A stretch of 64,000 bases of DNA from Xanthomonas sp. Leaf148. GTDB lineage: Bacteria > Pseudomonadota > Gammaproteobacteria > Xanthomonadales > Xanthomonadaceae. The notes below the pieces were generated by a model, which worked only from the letters and a program-made list of their open reading frames with translations, was not told where the DNA came from and made no database searches. Below, piece by piece: positions 52,502 through 62,529 of this stretch (position 1 is its first letter; each line of letters starts with the position of its first letter). Position numbers and translations under genes: made by a program. Where the stretch lies: NCBI RefSeq assembly GCF_001423585.1, contig NZ_LMOP01000001.1:124001-188000 (forward strand), read 5' to 3'.

Positions 52502-52930
52502 TCAATGCCGGAAGGAGGGATAAGCCAGCGCGGAGCTTTCCTCGTCCAGCGCGTCCAAACAATGGTCTAAATCCGCTATAGAGCACCCCTCAGGCACGTC
52601 TATAGAAAAATATTGAAATTGCTTCAGATCCTCAATATTGCAGCCCAGCCGCTTCAATTCTTCAATCACGCCTTGGGCCAAATAGTCCCCGTAAACCATT
52701 AGCCACAGAGTGCTTCGGCTCGACTTCTCCAAATGTGACCAAGAAACAACGTCACCATGCAAGTCGCGCTGAACAGTAATTACGTCACCCACGGACAACT
52801 CTTTTATAAAAAAAGGAGGAACTTCGACCCGATATCCTGACGACACCGCAGTGCATGCAAGGCACTCCTTGGCTACAGGGGGCCAATCGTCCTCAACATC
52901 TAGGAGGAACATCAACTCATCTGCGCTCAT
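52502..52930 (-). CDS. DUF4265-like immunity protein
   Basis: 142 aa. The pattern (VEVPPFFIKELSVGDVITVQ, SSRSTLWLMVYGD, VIEELKRLGCNIEDLKQFQY) matches DUF4265 proteins, which are often adjacent to RHS or other polymorphic toxins and serve as immunity. No signal peptide, so protection is cytoplasmic. Its start overlaps the end of the RHS toxin gene by 14 bp, which couples translation to the toxin. Confidence 0.75.
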   Translation of the reverse strand: MSADELMFLLDVEDDWPPVAKECLACTAVSSGYRVEVPPFFIKELSVGDVITVQRDLHGDVVSWSHLEKSSRSTLWLMVYGDYLAQGVIEELKRLGCNIEDLKQFQYFSIDVPEGCSIADLDHCLDALDEESSALAYPSFRH

Positions 52931-55900
52931 CTCTCTCTTCTCGCCTATGTCGATCTTGGTGGCACTCTGGGCAGACTACCTTACCGTCGCTGTGACGTCC
53001 GCCCCCATCCTTGATGGGCGGATCGTGATGGACTTGGGCTTGGTCTGGCGGGGTCGGGACACCCTTCTCATTAGCTACATTTCTCACTTCCCTACCGCAG
53101 TCATCACACCTCATCTGGCCGCCATTGCGCTGCGCGTTATCCCTCTTGAACGCGTTACGCTGACCAGGAGTGAAGTCTCCCGGCCGGCCTGATCTTCCCC
53201 GCGTCACACCCGCAGCTGCTGCTTTTACAAGTGCGCCTGCGATCGCCTCATTCGAAAAATCTCCGGCGTCAATAAACTCGCCCGCGGCTTGCCCCATCGC
53301 CGCACCTTGCTCTGCCTGGCTACCCTCAGTGGTTGCAGCAGCTTCACCAGCCGCCCATATGCGTAGCCTTTCCGGATCGTTGCGAAGCATGTAGCCAACG
53401 GCTGCACCGTAATACCTGTCAGCAGCTGACTGCCGTCCATCCGGGTCAGTGAACCGATACGGATTGTTGTTCGCATACCAGTAGCGATTGAAGTTCGATG
53501 CGAGCACCGAGTCCGCGGCCACCGGATCCACGCTCAGGAACCGCCCCAGGTCTTGGTCGTAGTAGCGCTGCTGCATGTAGGTCAGCCCGGTCGCACCATC
53601 CATGGCATGACCGGTATAGCCGATGCCATCGACCGTCTTGCCAATGGGGCTGCCATACGGCTGGTAGTCGGTTCGCTCAACCACTTGGCCAGCGGCATCT
53701 GTCACCGCGATCGGGCTGCCCAACGCGTCGGTGTGCTGGAACTTGATGGCTCCTGCGTTGCGCGTGGCGAGCAAGCTCCCGTTGAGATAGACGTATTCCG
53801 TGTTGCCCTTGCCCGACGCCTCTGTGTAGAACAACTGACCCGTCTGGGTGTAGACCTGAGTGGTCAGTGTTGTCGGTCGACCCGCTACGGTGCGGCGGCC
53901 ATAGGCATCGTAGGCATAGCTCTCCTTGCCGGTGACATCTCGCAGACGGTTTCCGTAGTCAAAGGTATAGGCTTGGCCGTTCTTGTTTTTGAGGTTGCCC
54001 TGCGGGTCGTAGCTTAGGCCAACCGTAGTGGCTCCTGCATTGTTCTGGACGTTGGTCAGACGGTTCTTGACGTCATACCAGTAATTGTTCTCTCGAATAC
54101 CTGGAAGCTTGGCGGCGAGGATGTTGTCCAGCACGTCGTAGGTATAGCGGTTCCAGTTGTCGCCACCGAACCGCTCCGAGCCCGCCTCCATCAGGCGATC
54201 CAGTCCGTCATACCCCATGTAGCGGTTGTAGCCCGTGCCCCGCTGCTGATCGACAATGGCGCTGACATTTCCATTGGCGTCGTATTGATACTCGAACGAA
54301 GCGACGTTGTTGTCCCGCACCTGCTGGGGCATCTGACGCCCGTTGAGCACGAGCGAGTGACTCACACCATTGCCATAGGTGAACTGCCGCGCGGCTCCAT
54401 TGGGGTAGTAGCCAATCCCCGTGGCGTAGTTGCTCCCCGCCTGGTCACGGACTGCAGTCGGCTGCCCTAATGCATTCGGTGCGTAGCTGATGACCAAGCC
54501 GGTCGGATACGTCTGATTCGCCAGCGCTGCGTTCGCGTCGTAGCCGTAGCCGATGGACCAGTTATACCAACCGGTCTGGCCCGACGATTCGGACGTCATC
54601 ATCCGACGCTTGTTGTAGTTGTAGACATTGACAAACGATGAGCCGCCCGCGTCGTTGAGGGTGGTCACTTGGGCAGGAAGCCCATCCGGGGTGTAGGACC
54701 AGTCCTGATTACCGTTCTTGTCAGGGAACCGTAGGGTCTTGAGACGATTGCGAGTGTCGTAGGTGCGCAAGACATGGCGGCCACTGGCAGCAGCGGCATC
54801 CAGGTCGCAGCTGGTCGTGCTGGAAAGATCAAGGCCGCTGGCCGACCAAGCCAGGTTGCCAGCCGCGTCGTAGGCCATGACCGTAGAGCCGCTTTCTGGC
54901 TCAATCACTTTGCAAAGCTGCTGGTTCGCATCGTAGACGTAGCTACGCGCCGCGAGGCCAACGCCATGCTCAACCGGTGGCGGTGCCACCACCTGCACGA
55001 CCTGGTTGCTGGACTCGTTACCCAGATCCCCTGCTCCATCACGCATCCGCCAACGCAGGTTGTAGCCACCCGCACCGAGTGGCGCCCGCAGGCTGAAGGT
55101 GAAGTCCACGCTGCCGCCAGGTGGAACGTCTGAAGGCAAGCCGACTTCGCCTGGGGACCAACCACGTGTGTCGCCGACCAGCGCTACCCGATAACCCTGC
55201 CCCTGGCGCCAGGTGACATTGCCGGTGTTCGTGAAGCGGACAGAGCCGCTCACCGAACGTCCGGTCGCCAACTGGCCGGGCATGTTCTGAGACACGAAGG
55301 CAGCACCACGCTGCATAGCGGGAATCGAGAGCGCGCCCGACCCATCAATGAGGTTGTTGTCCCGACCGACTGGGGAAATGCCATGAATGTAGAACGGCTT
55401 GCCGCCGTGGTTTCGGATCAGGTCTTCAGTGATTGGAATCGAGAAGCGGTAGTTGCTACCCGACGCAGAGCAAGCACTGGCAACGCCAGGTTCGCTGGCA
55501 AGGTTCGCACTGACAATGGCTGCAATCGTGCCGCTGCCGGCGGGCCCGCCCGCATACATGTGAACGTCAATCGATCGGCGAAGCGCCGTAGAGCAGGCCC
55601 AACCGACAATCGCATTGTTTTGGAAGCCATCAATGCGCCCCTTCACTACCGAAGCCGGGACAACTACTCCCGATCCTGCGATGGTGTCGTTCGCCGCACC
55701 TACTGGCGATATGCCGTGGATATAGATCGACTTCCCACCATTCTGGACGATGAAGTTTTCATCAATCGGGAACGAGAAGCGGTAGTTGCTGCCAGAAGCA
55801 CTACAGGCATTTGCAATGCCGGCATCACTTGGCAACGTAGCTGCCGTAGCCCCCGCAAAGGTTCCCGAGCCCGCAGAGCCACCCAAATACATGTGCACAT

Positions 55901-56525
55901 CAACAGAGCGGTTCAAATACGTTGAACAGGCCCAACCAGAAATTGAACCGTAGTTGACGCTGTCGATATTTCCTTTGATGAGCGACGGAATGACCTGCAC
56001 GGTCTGGGAGCCAAACCCGCCAAACCATTCCTTGCCCTCCTGCACCATCCGCCAGACAAACTGATATTGCCCGGGCGTGGTAGGGGCAGTGACGTTGAAG
56101 TTGAAGGTGACCGTGCTATCAATTGAGACTGCGCCCGGCAACTCAACCCTGGAAATCCCCCAGGGACTCACTGGAACCGAACTACCGCCGTAACCAAGCT
56201 TGTGACCGATGCCCGAGCCCCACTGCTGGTCGCCGACATTCTTGTAAGTTGCACTGGTCGCATAGGTTTGGCCAACCACCATTTGACCCGGCACGCTGTA
56301 GCCGACCCACCTCGCGTCGTTGAGCGGGATATCAGGGCAGAGGTTGCCTCGACCTGCCGGCGATCCATCTGGGCATTGCTTAGCTGCTTCTGCAAAGCCA
56401 GGAAGCACTAAAAGCAGCAGCGAAGCGATCATCCCCCACAACGAGGGAAAGATCTTCGATGTTTCAGCAGAACTCATCTGGCAGTTCTCCATTCCGTGCT
56501 CAACCGCTTCCATGCACTGGTTCAT
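52917..56525 (-). CDS. RHS-repeat polymorphic toxin with C-terminal HNH nuclease
   Basis: 1202 aa. After a signal-like N-terminus (MENCQMSS onward, with SLWGMIASLLLLVLPGFAEA) come beta-sandwich domains with paired cysteines (QCPDGSPAGRGNLCPD) and two copies of a cysteine-containing module (for example WACSTYLNRSVDVHMYLGG and WACSTALRRSIDVHMYAGG). From about residue 560 the RHS repeats follow (YDAAGNLAWS, YDYGNRLRDV). The cleavage-type core is RYYDQDLGRFLSVDP near 990. The last 120 residues carry the toxin: RCDDCGREVRN, QAQVHHDPPIKDGGGRH and CPECHQDRHR form a zinc-finger HNH nuclease. The start overlaps the upstream RHS gene by 4 bp (ATGA). Immunity gene follows. Confidence 0.88.
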   Translation of the reverse strand: MNQCMEAVEHGMENCQMSSAETSKIFPSLWGMIASLLLLVLPGFAEAAKQCPDGSPAGRGNLCPDIPLNDARWVGYSVPGQMVVGQTYATSATYKNVGDQQWGSGIGHKLGYGGSSVPVSPWGISRVELPGAVSIDSTVTFNFNVTAPTTPGQYQFVWRMVQEGKEWFGGFGSQTVQVIPSLIKGNIDSVNYGSISGWACSTYLNRSVDVHMYLGGSAGSGTFAGATAATLPSDAGIANACSASGSNYRFSFPIDENFIVQNGGKSIYIHGISPVGAANDTIAGSGVVVPASVVKGRIDGFQNNAIVGWACSTALRRSIDVHMYAGGPAGSGTIAAIVSANLASEPGVASACSASGSNYRFSIPITEDLIRNHGGKPFYIHGISPVGRDNNLIDGSGALSIPAMQRGAAFVSQNMPGQLATGRSVSGSVRFTNTGNVTWRQGQGYRVALVGDTRGWSPGEVGLPSDVPPGGSVDFTFSLRAPLGAGGYNLRWRMRDGAGDLGNESSNQVVQVVAPPPVEHGVGLAARSYVYDANQQLCKVIEPESGSTVMAYDAAGNLAWSASGLDLSSTTSCDLDAAAASGRHVLRTYDTRNRLKTLRFPDKNGNQDWSYTPDGLPAQVTTLNDAGGSSFVNVYNYNKRRMMTSESSGQTGWYNWSIGYGYDANAALANQTYPTGLVISYAPNALGQPTAVRDQAGSNYATGIGYYPNGAARQFTYGNGVSHSLVLNGRQMPQQVRDNNVASFEYQYDANGNVSAIVDQQRGTGYNRYMGYDGLDRLMEAGSERFGGDNWNRYTYDVLDNILAAKLPGIRENNYWYDVKNRLTNVQNNAGATTVGLSYDPQGNLKNKNGQAYTFDYGNRLRDVTGKESYAYDAYGRRTVAGRPTTLTTQVYTQTGQLFYTEASGKGNTEYVYLNGSLLATRNAGAIKFQHTDALGSPIAVTDAAGQVVERTDYQPYGSPIGKTVDGIGYTGHAMDGATGLTYMQQRYYDQDLGRFLSVDPVAADSVLASNFNRYWYANNNPYRFTDPDGRQSAADRYYGAAVGYMLRNDPERLRIWAAGEAAATTEGSQAEQGAAMGQAAGEFIDAGDFSNEAIAGALVKAAAAGVTRGRSGRPGDFTPGQRNAFKRDNAQRNGGQMRCDDCGREVRNVANEKGVPTPPDQAQVHHDPPIKDGGGRHSDGKVVCPECHQDRHRREERDERR

Positions 56526-59323
56526 TGCGCGCCCCGCTCAATCTTTAGAGCTTTACCGAAGACATCCCGAGCAATATTCGTCCTGCTGGACTCTGGTAGC
56601 AGCACCCACACAGGTGCGTCATAGACAGGTTGGTCAAACACCTGGTAACCCGTGCGCGTCTGAGCACCACGCGGGTTGGTGACCAGGGTTTGCGCGCCAG
56701 GCAGATACTGCGTGATCGTGGTCAGCAGTCCCTGCTCACTGTCCTGCGACACCGCTGTCGGTCTGCCTACCACGTCAAACTCGGTCCACACACCAGTGTT
56801 CGCAGCTTCGCTACTGCTGGGGTAGGACGCAAAGACGGCCCTTCCCTCATGGTCGTAGACGAAGCGCTTGACTCGCAGCGTTCCCGCAACGTTTGCCGCA
56901 TCGTATTCCCGCGTCAGTAGCGGCTGCCACAGCGCATCAAAGTAGGTGATTTTCTGTGCATTCCCAGTAGTGACGCTCTGACGCCAATGTCCGGCTCCGA
57001 TGCCGTATTCGTCTCCGCCTACTCGCTCAAAAGCTTGTGCCGTTGAGTTCCACGCCGTGCTGTCACTGGATGGGTAATTCGTGGCATTTAGCCGTCCCAT
57101 CGCGTCGTAGCCATAAGTCGTGGCAAATCCATTTTCGTCGTTGGTCTGACGGATCCACCCGTTGTCGTCCACCGAGGCGGACGTGGCCGTGCCATCGGGA
57201 TTTGCAACGGTCTGAGGGATGCCACGCTTCCAACCAGACAAGGTCGTTGCGTTTCCTAAGCCATCCTTGACTTGGGCCAAGGTCCCATCGGGATTGTAGG
57301 TGTAGGTTGCGACCACCTTTCCGTTGCGCCGTTCCGTCTGGGGCAACGCATTGCTGCCGTAGTCGACCTGGGAGGTGACAATACCCGTGTTGATGTTGCG
57401 AGCCACGGCGGTCTGCCCCAAGACCCACACGCCGCGTTCGTCGTAATAGCTCGTTTCATCCGTGCGACTATGCCAAGGGCTGAAACGCTCGATGCGCAAC
57501 GGACGAGCAAATTCATCGAAGCACAGCTGGCCACTGCAGTCCGCTATGCGCCAAACGAACTGATCACCATTGTCGATGGTCGTCACTTGACGCACGGGCC
57601 GCTGCCTAGCAGCCACCGTGTTGTCCCCGTAGTTGCCGACCGGATACATGGTCCGCGCTGCATAAGGTGCCGCATCAAATGCCGCGTAATCACTCACCTT
57701 GCTGCGCCTGGCCGTCGAACCGTTCCATCCAAAGTCCTGCTGTAGCAGCAAGCCCTCGTTCTCCCAGTGGCGGTTACCGAAACGGTAGCGGGTGGTTTGG
57801 CCCGCAGGGTCCTTAACCGTGATGTCCCGGGTGATGGGCGAGCTCGCGTTACACGCGACATACTTCGCCGGATCACTTGGGTTCGGATTGGTGTCCGGCT
57901 TCCAGCAATTGTTCGGACTACCGTAGTCGTAGGACCAAGTCAGTCCCTGCGACGGCAACCCGGGGCCAGAGATGCGCCGACTGGTGACAGCCATGACGTA
58001 GAACTGGTAGGGAATTTCTGAGTATGCTTCCTTGACATTGCACATTCTGGGAACCCACGACCGTCCCATCAGCATGGAGTTGACGGTGTAGTCGCTGCGA
58101 GCGCCAGTGGGTGCAGTGATGCTGCCGACCACGTTGCTGCGTGACCACGGGCGGATGTTGTCGCAGCCGGGTGGCTGGCCGTAAGTCACGCGTGCACGCG
58201 ACAACGCGAGCAAATCGAACGTCCAGCTACTGCCGTCCGGCAAGGTCACCGTATCCACAGTGTCGCTGTAGCCGTAAGACCATGTTCGACCTCCGGTGGT
58301 CACGGAGGTGATGGTGTTGCCGTCCCCGCCTGCATACGACAGGTCAATGCGACGCCCATCGCTGGCAACAATGCTTAGAAGTTGCCACGGAGCGCCGGGA
58401 TTCCAGTTGTAAACCACCGTGTTGCCGAAGCGATCGGTCACTCGCGTGGGATAGATCAATACCTCCTTGCGAACCAGGATGTAGTTGTTAGCGACCATCG
58501 GAACGATTCCACCGATGCTTGCGGTGGTCATTGCCGCCCCGCCAGCAGACGCTGTGCCAACAGAATTGGCCTGCGGAACAGGCGACGACTTGCTCAAAGG
58601 GGGATAGCTGCGTGACACCATGTGGTTGAACGCATACACGCTGCCTTGGGTATCGACCAGTTCAAACCCTTCGCCTCGAGCACTCGTTTCGCTCGCTCCA
58701 TCAAGCGACGCCAAGCAACGCACTGCGGAGCCATCCTTCAAGACGATGGGATAGGCTCGCCCATCGTTTGGCCTGAGCGCCTGGGCCGAGGCTGCCAGAA
58801 GTTCTTGATCGCCGCTTCCAGGCCGGTAGAGAAAGCTTCCCCGCCAGAACTCAGAAGGATCGAAGAACCCGCCCTGATTCTCGAAGGCCGGAGGAACGCT
58901 GTAGCGACTGCATCGGCTGTAAGCCGTCTCCCTGGTCCCGTTGACCACCCAGCCATCTGGCGCGATGTTCCCGCCCGGGAAACCGAAGACGCCATGCATG
59001 TAGGGAATGTCCAAGTCCCAGAGCTTGAAGTGCCCCTTGGTGGGGCTCCCTACCGAGAAACGACGACCGATGCGCACCTGCAAGGCGTTGTTGCCCTTCA
59101 AGTCGACGTCGGTCTGCGTGATTTCCATCGACCCGGTGTAGAGGTTGATGTTGTCACCGAAGAGCTTGTCCCCCGGACTTGTAACCACAGCTCCGGATTG
59201 AATCAGCTTGCCGTAGTCGTCATAGACATCCTCGGCGGCGCCCAATGCAGGAGATAGCCCCACCAAAGCAGCCAGTGCCAATCCAAACGCGCGCATCTGG
59301 CGCGGCTTTGTGCCCGATTCCAT
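56522..59323 (-). CDS. RHS-repeat protein, first half of a two-gene RHS locus
   Basis: 933 aa from the ATG at 59323 (GGAAG upstream); a second ATG 12 bases further out is possible. A signal peptide (MRAFGLALAALVGLSPALGA region) precedes beta-rich RHS/YD-type sequence: GDNINLYTGSMEITQTDVDL, YPTRVTDRFGNTVVYNWNPG, YTYNPDGTLAQVKDGLGNAT, TTYGYDAMGRLNATNYPSS. It lacks a toxin domain and the C-terminal cleavage core. The gene overlaps the toxin-bearing RHS gene by 4 bp, so both are made together and probably assemble into one shell, comparable to TcB/TcC. Codon use is uniform. Confidence 0.85.
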   Translation of the reverse strand: MESGTKPRQMRAFGLALAALVGLSPALGAAEDVYDDYGKLIQSGAVVTSPGDKLFGDNINLYTGSMEITQTDVDLKGNNALQVRIGRRFSVGSPTKGHFKLWDLDIPYMHGVFGFPGGNIAPDGWVVNGTRETAYSRCSRYSVPPAFENQGGFFDPSEFWRGSFLYRPGSGDQELLAASAQALRPNDGRAYPIVLKDGSAVRCLASLDGASETSARGEGFELVDTQGSVYAFNHMVSRSYPPLSKSSPVPQANSVGTASAGGAAMTTASIGGIVPMVANNYILVRKEVLIYPTRVTDRFGNTVVYNWNPGAPWQLLSIVASDGRRIDLSYAGGDGNTITSVTTGGRTWSYGYSDTVDTVTLPDGSSWTFDLLALSRARVTYGQPPGCDNIRPWSRSNVVGSITAPTGARSDYTVNSMLMGRSWVPRMCNVKEAYSEIPYQFYVMAVTSRRISGPGLPSQGLTWSYDYGSPNNCWKPDTNPNPSDPAKYVACNASSPITRDITVKDPAGQTTRYRFGNRHWENEGLLLQQDFGWNGSTARRSKVSDYAAFDAAPYAARTMYPVGNYGDNTVAARQRPVRQVTTIDNGDQFVWRIADCSGQLCFDEFARPLRIERFSPWHSRTDETSYYDERGVWVLGQTAVARNINTGIVTSQVDYGSNALPQTERRNGKVVATYTYNPDGTLAQVKDGLGNATTLSGWKRGIPQTVANPDGTATSASVDDNGWIRQTNDENGFATTYGYDAMGRLNATNYPSSDSTAWNSTAQAFERVGGDEYGIGAGHWRQSVTTGNAQKITYFDALWQPLLTREYDAANVAGTLRVKRFVYDHEGRAVFASYPSSSEAANTGVWTEFDVVGRPTAVSQDSEQGLLTTITQYLPGAQTLVTNPRGAQTRTGYQVFDQPVYDAPVWVLLPESSRTNIARDVFGKALKIERGAQ

Positions 59324-60011
59324 AGCATCTTCCAAGTTGATGACTGACCGAGATCCGGGTAGACCTCATCGCTCCCACGAACTCGCGCTCATGCAAAGAC
59401 AAGGCATGGCAACGCATGCCCAGCCAAGCCATTGGCAGGTGTTCGTGTTCAAAGAATCCGGAGGGTGCGCGAAGCGCGACCACGAGGTCATTCCCCAATA
59501 CCCCCACGCCACCTAAGCTTGCGCGACGCCAATTCGATGTCAACTACCCACCCGTGCTTGCCTGCCGCTGCAGGAGCAGTGAGGCAAAACGACAAGTTAT
59601 TGACGTTATGAGGAATGGCGCACGAAAGGCGGCCCAATGAGCGATCTCCCTACGCTAGATTCAGAAAATTCTGACGCTGTTTCCAGCGGATACCTGACAC
59701 GGCATGGCGATGTCTGTAGACGCGCTGACGACACGGCTAGCCCGCCGGTTCCCCTGTTGCGCAGCTAGGCCCGCGAACCTCGGCTCAAGGCGTTTGGTCA
59801 CACCTTCCGAAATTAAAGATTGACGCTACAACTCGTTTGTCAGACACAAATGATGACCGCGCGCCACATCGTGGCGACAGGGGCGCGGCGTAACCCCACC
59901 ACTCGCCCAGCTGGGCTGCCATCGGCTGTCTGCTTCAACTCCATCAACTCGCACGTTATTCAACAGGCAAGGGCCTTGTACAGCGCTTGCGGGCACTGTG
60001 GGTGGTCTCCG
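59324..60011. other. Non-coding, partly decayed sequence upstream of the RHS genes
   Basis: No intact gene. This precedes the RHS locus, so it should carry its promoter. Fragments look degenerate; the recognisable relic begins at 60012. Confidence 0.4.
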
Positions 60012-60185
60012 CGAGAATGGCGCTGCGCCACGCCTCTCACAAGGTCATGACCTCAATCAATTCGTCTGGTGGTCCTCGCTCAGCCTTCTGTTCTTGGGGG
60101 CCTGCTCGGCTTCACCGCTGGCCCGCTTATGGCCCAACGCGCCCTATGGATAGCGGAACGGCTCATTATCTACAGGATGCGCAGC
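60012..60185 (+). pseudogene. Frameshifted relic of the 52074 membrane-protein gene
   Basis: The DNA at 60061-60120 reads ttcgtctggtggtcctcgct then cagccttctgttcttggggg, close to the 52074 gene's coding sequence for its first membrane helix. Read in two frames it gives FVWWSSLSLLFLG, then LLGFTAGPLMAQRAL and IAERLIIY, compared with FFWWFSLSLLFLG, FGFIVGPLMARRGL and KAERLYAF in the intact gene. A frame change near 60100 breaks the reading frame. It indicates that an envelope trio once lay on both sides of the RHS locus. Confidence 0.75.
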
Positions 60186-60427
60186 TCAACGGCGTGACCA
60201 AGGCTCAGCCATGGACTAATGATCGGTCATGACACCTCTGTCCCTGACTATGACCGTGCGGGCCGCCCCAACACTGGCAATTTGCAAGGCCCTACAACCG
60301 AAACAGGCCATGTCACATTGCCGCGCTAGATCTTCACGCACAACAGAAAAAATATGCCAACCCTTAATTCCTCATTTCCTAACCGCAATCAATATTTACC
60401 TGAATATCTTTTTCTTACCAAGCCGCC

Positions 60428-61120
60428 TCACGACCTAGTTAGCGCATATGACAAACACATCACAGCTAAACCAGATAATGATTGACCGTGCTCATGCGCC
60501 CTAACGACAGCTCTGCCGTAGGCTCTGGGGTCTAGTCGCAAGGGCCACTGCACGTTTGGACGCACTTTCCGTTCCGACTTTTCTTTATCGATAAAAACCT
60601 CTCGACAACCCAAAAAATCCTTGAAAACACCGTCTCGGTCCTCGTCATCAAGCCGCTTATCAAGCGCTTCAAATCCGCTCAAAAAGTATCGACGAGCCAC
60701 TGAAGCCTTGTCCTCACCGGCGATACGTCCGGCAGCTTTCAACATATCTAGCAACGATACCGTGGAAACCACACCAATGGTTTTCTGCGGAACTTTGGCA
60801 TTAGATATCTTCTTCAAACCAGTTCCAGGCGGGCTAATAGGCTCAACAAGACCAAGCCTCTTTAATTTCTCCAAACTGGAATTCTCTGGAAAAGACTTCA
60901 TTATCTCAACGCAAAGCGAACCAATCATCATCACCTTATCAGTGCCTTCGCCGGCTATTTCTCGACCATCCGGTAGCGTTAAAGAAATGCGATGCAGCGA
61001 CCCAGGCTCTTCGATAAAAGAAGAAGTAGTTAACAACTTGGACAGAGCTGAGGCAACCACAACCGGATTGGGATCTTTCGAGATGACTGAGCGTTCAGCT
61101 TGAGGTTTGCGCCGGGTCAT
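60428..61120 (-). CDS. Hypothetical protein divergent from the dioxygenase gene
   Basis: 230 aa from the ATG at 61120 (AGGAAAG upstream); an in-frame upstream start at 61165 lacks a ribosome-binding site. No signal peptide. Segments include VVVASALSKLLTTSS, LTLPDGREIAGEGTDKVMMI and VSTVSLLDMLKAAGRIAGED. Codon use and composition are AT-richer than in the surrounding genes. It is divergent from the dioxygenase gene across 101 bp, so the two probably share control; it may be its regulator or partner. No family recognised. Confidence 0.55.
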   Translation of the reverse strand: MTRRKPQAERSVISKDPNPVVVASALSKLLTTSSFIEEPGSLHRISLTLPDGREIAGEGTDKVMMIGSLCVEIMKSFPENSSLEKLKRLGLVEPISPPGTGLKKISNAKVPQKTIGVVSTVSLLDMLKAAGRIAGEDKASVARRYFLSGFEALDKRLDDEDRDGVFKDFLGCREVFIDKEKSERKVRPNVQWPLRLDPRAYGRAVVRAHEHGQSLSGLAVMCLSYALTRS

Positions 61121-61221
61121 GAGATCTTTCCTGATTGAACTAGTGTTCGATAAATCTAGATCCATATCAACTTCATGTCAAGCAAATAGATGTCTTCAAG
61201 ATCAACAAGTTAGGAAATTCC

Positions 61222-62244
61222 ATGGAAGAGACCTTCGCACAAGCCGTGAAAATCGTCACAAATGATTTTTATAGCCAAAGCTCCCCTTCAGAGATCCTCC
61301 GCCTCATAGATTCAGAACCAAACGATCTTGCTACCCGATTGGGTAGAGATTGCTTAGCAAAGGTAGACGATATCGGCAGATCGAACGCTTTCCTTAGTGC
61401 AGCAAAATCGCAGCCTTACATTTTCTTCAAAGAAGCGTTCGATTTATCCTCCCTGCCTGACACCCCAATAGATTTTTCACCCATACCTGAGTGCGAAATG
61501 ACAGTAAAGGCCCGACTGTCTGCGCTAGCAATTCATGGCCTCCTCGGCTTCGAGACCATTTCATACAGATCTGAAAATAATGGAAATCTCTTCGTTAACT
61601 TAGTAGCTAGATCTGGGGCTGGCGCATTAGCTAAAAAATCACGAGGCCCCATGCGAGGCCACACCGACGCTGCCAGCTTTCCTTTTCCTAAAATGCTTGA
61701 CTCTCAATTTCCAAAAATCTCCCCCTCACCGGACATAGTCACGCTAATAGGCTTAAGAAATGAAGATTTGAAGAAGACACACATCATCGATGTCATCGAA
61801 GCTCTAAAAAATTTAGATCCTAAAGAGATAGCTATTCTTCGCGGGCCAAATTTCTTTATTGAGTGCCAGGGAACATTCAAGGAGGGGACGAAACTGATAC
61901 TATCGCAGGAACATATCGCACTGTCTGCTGAATTGGTATCGGGTTCTGAAAATGACATTTCAATCAGATTTAGTCACAGCAAAGTAGCGGCAAATCCCGA
62001 GATAGATGGTGCGGATGATGCACTAAAGAAATTTACGGAAGCACTAACGACCAGGCATTCTATTGCAATAGAGCCTGGCTCCATACTAATTGTGAACAAC
62101 AGAAAATGCCTTCATGGACGTCAGTCCCCAGGTGACGCCTATGGCGGGGACTCACGCTGGATAATGCGCACCTATGGACTAAAGCTTGAATTCATCCGCG
62201 AAAATGATCGTTACCCTGGAAATGATTTTCAAATTTACCCTTAA
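61222..62244 (+). CDS. TauD/TfdA-like Fe(II)/2-oxoglutarate dioxygenase (AsnO/VioC-type)
   Basis: 340 aa. The facial triad and substrate residues are visible: GHTDAASFPF gives HxD, and the distal His and the 2-oxoglutarate-binding Arg are in NRKCLHGRQSP and DSRWIMRTYG. Enzymes of the clavaminate-synthase-like subgroup hydroxylate free or carrier-bound amino acids. No tailoring-pathway genes are adjacent, so the substrate is unknown. The sequence is clearly AT-richer than neighbours (about 45% GC by eye), which points to horizontal acquisition. The start has taggaa 8 bases upstream. Confidence 0.82.
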   Translation: MEETFAQAVKIVTNDFYSQSSPSEILRLIDSEPNDLATRLGRDCLAKVDDIGRSNAFLSAAKSQPYIFFKEAFDLSSLPDTPIDFSPIPECEMTVKARLSALAIHGLLGFETISYRSENNGNLFVNLVARSGAGALAKKSRGPMRGHTDAASFPFPKMLDSQFPKISPSPDIVTLIGLRNEDLKKTHIIDVIEALKNLDPKEIAILRGPNFFIECQGTFKEGTKLILSQEHIALSAELVSGSENDISIRFSHSKVAANPEIDGADDALKKFTEALTTRHSIAIEPGSILIVNNRKCLHGRQSPGDAYGGDSRWIMRTYGLKLEFIRENDRYPGNDFQIYP

Positions 62245-62529
62245 CAATACGTAGCCGTGCTGAATCGAGGTAATTCAGAAAGCCTGAGTCCGTCATCGGC
62301 TGGCCTTCAGGCCGAATAGTCGGTTGTTCTTGACGCCCTGCCCCTCCCCCCCGTTGAACATGCTCGGAGGGGATATGGCGGCGCTACTTTCTTCATCGTT
62401 CGGCAACTCATATGCACCGGAAAAAGGGCTTCGGCGTGGACCGGCGAACCTCTAAAACGGAGTGCGGGGAAGCACTATCGCCGGAGGCAGCCTACCCTCA
62501 AGGTCGCGGCTTCGCTGCGCAGAGCGTTC

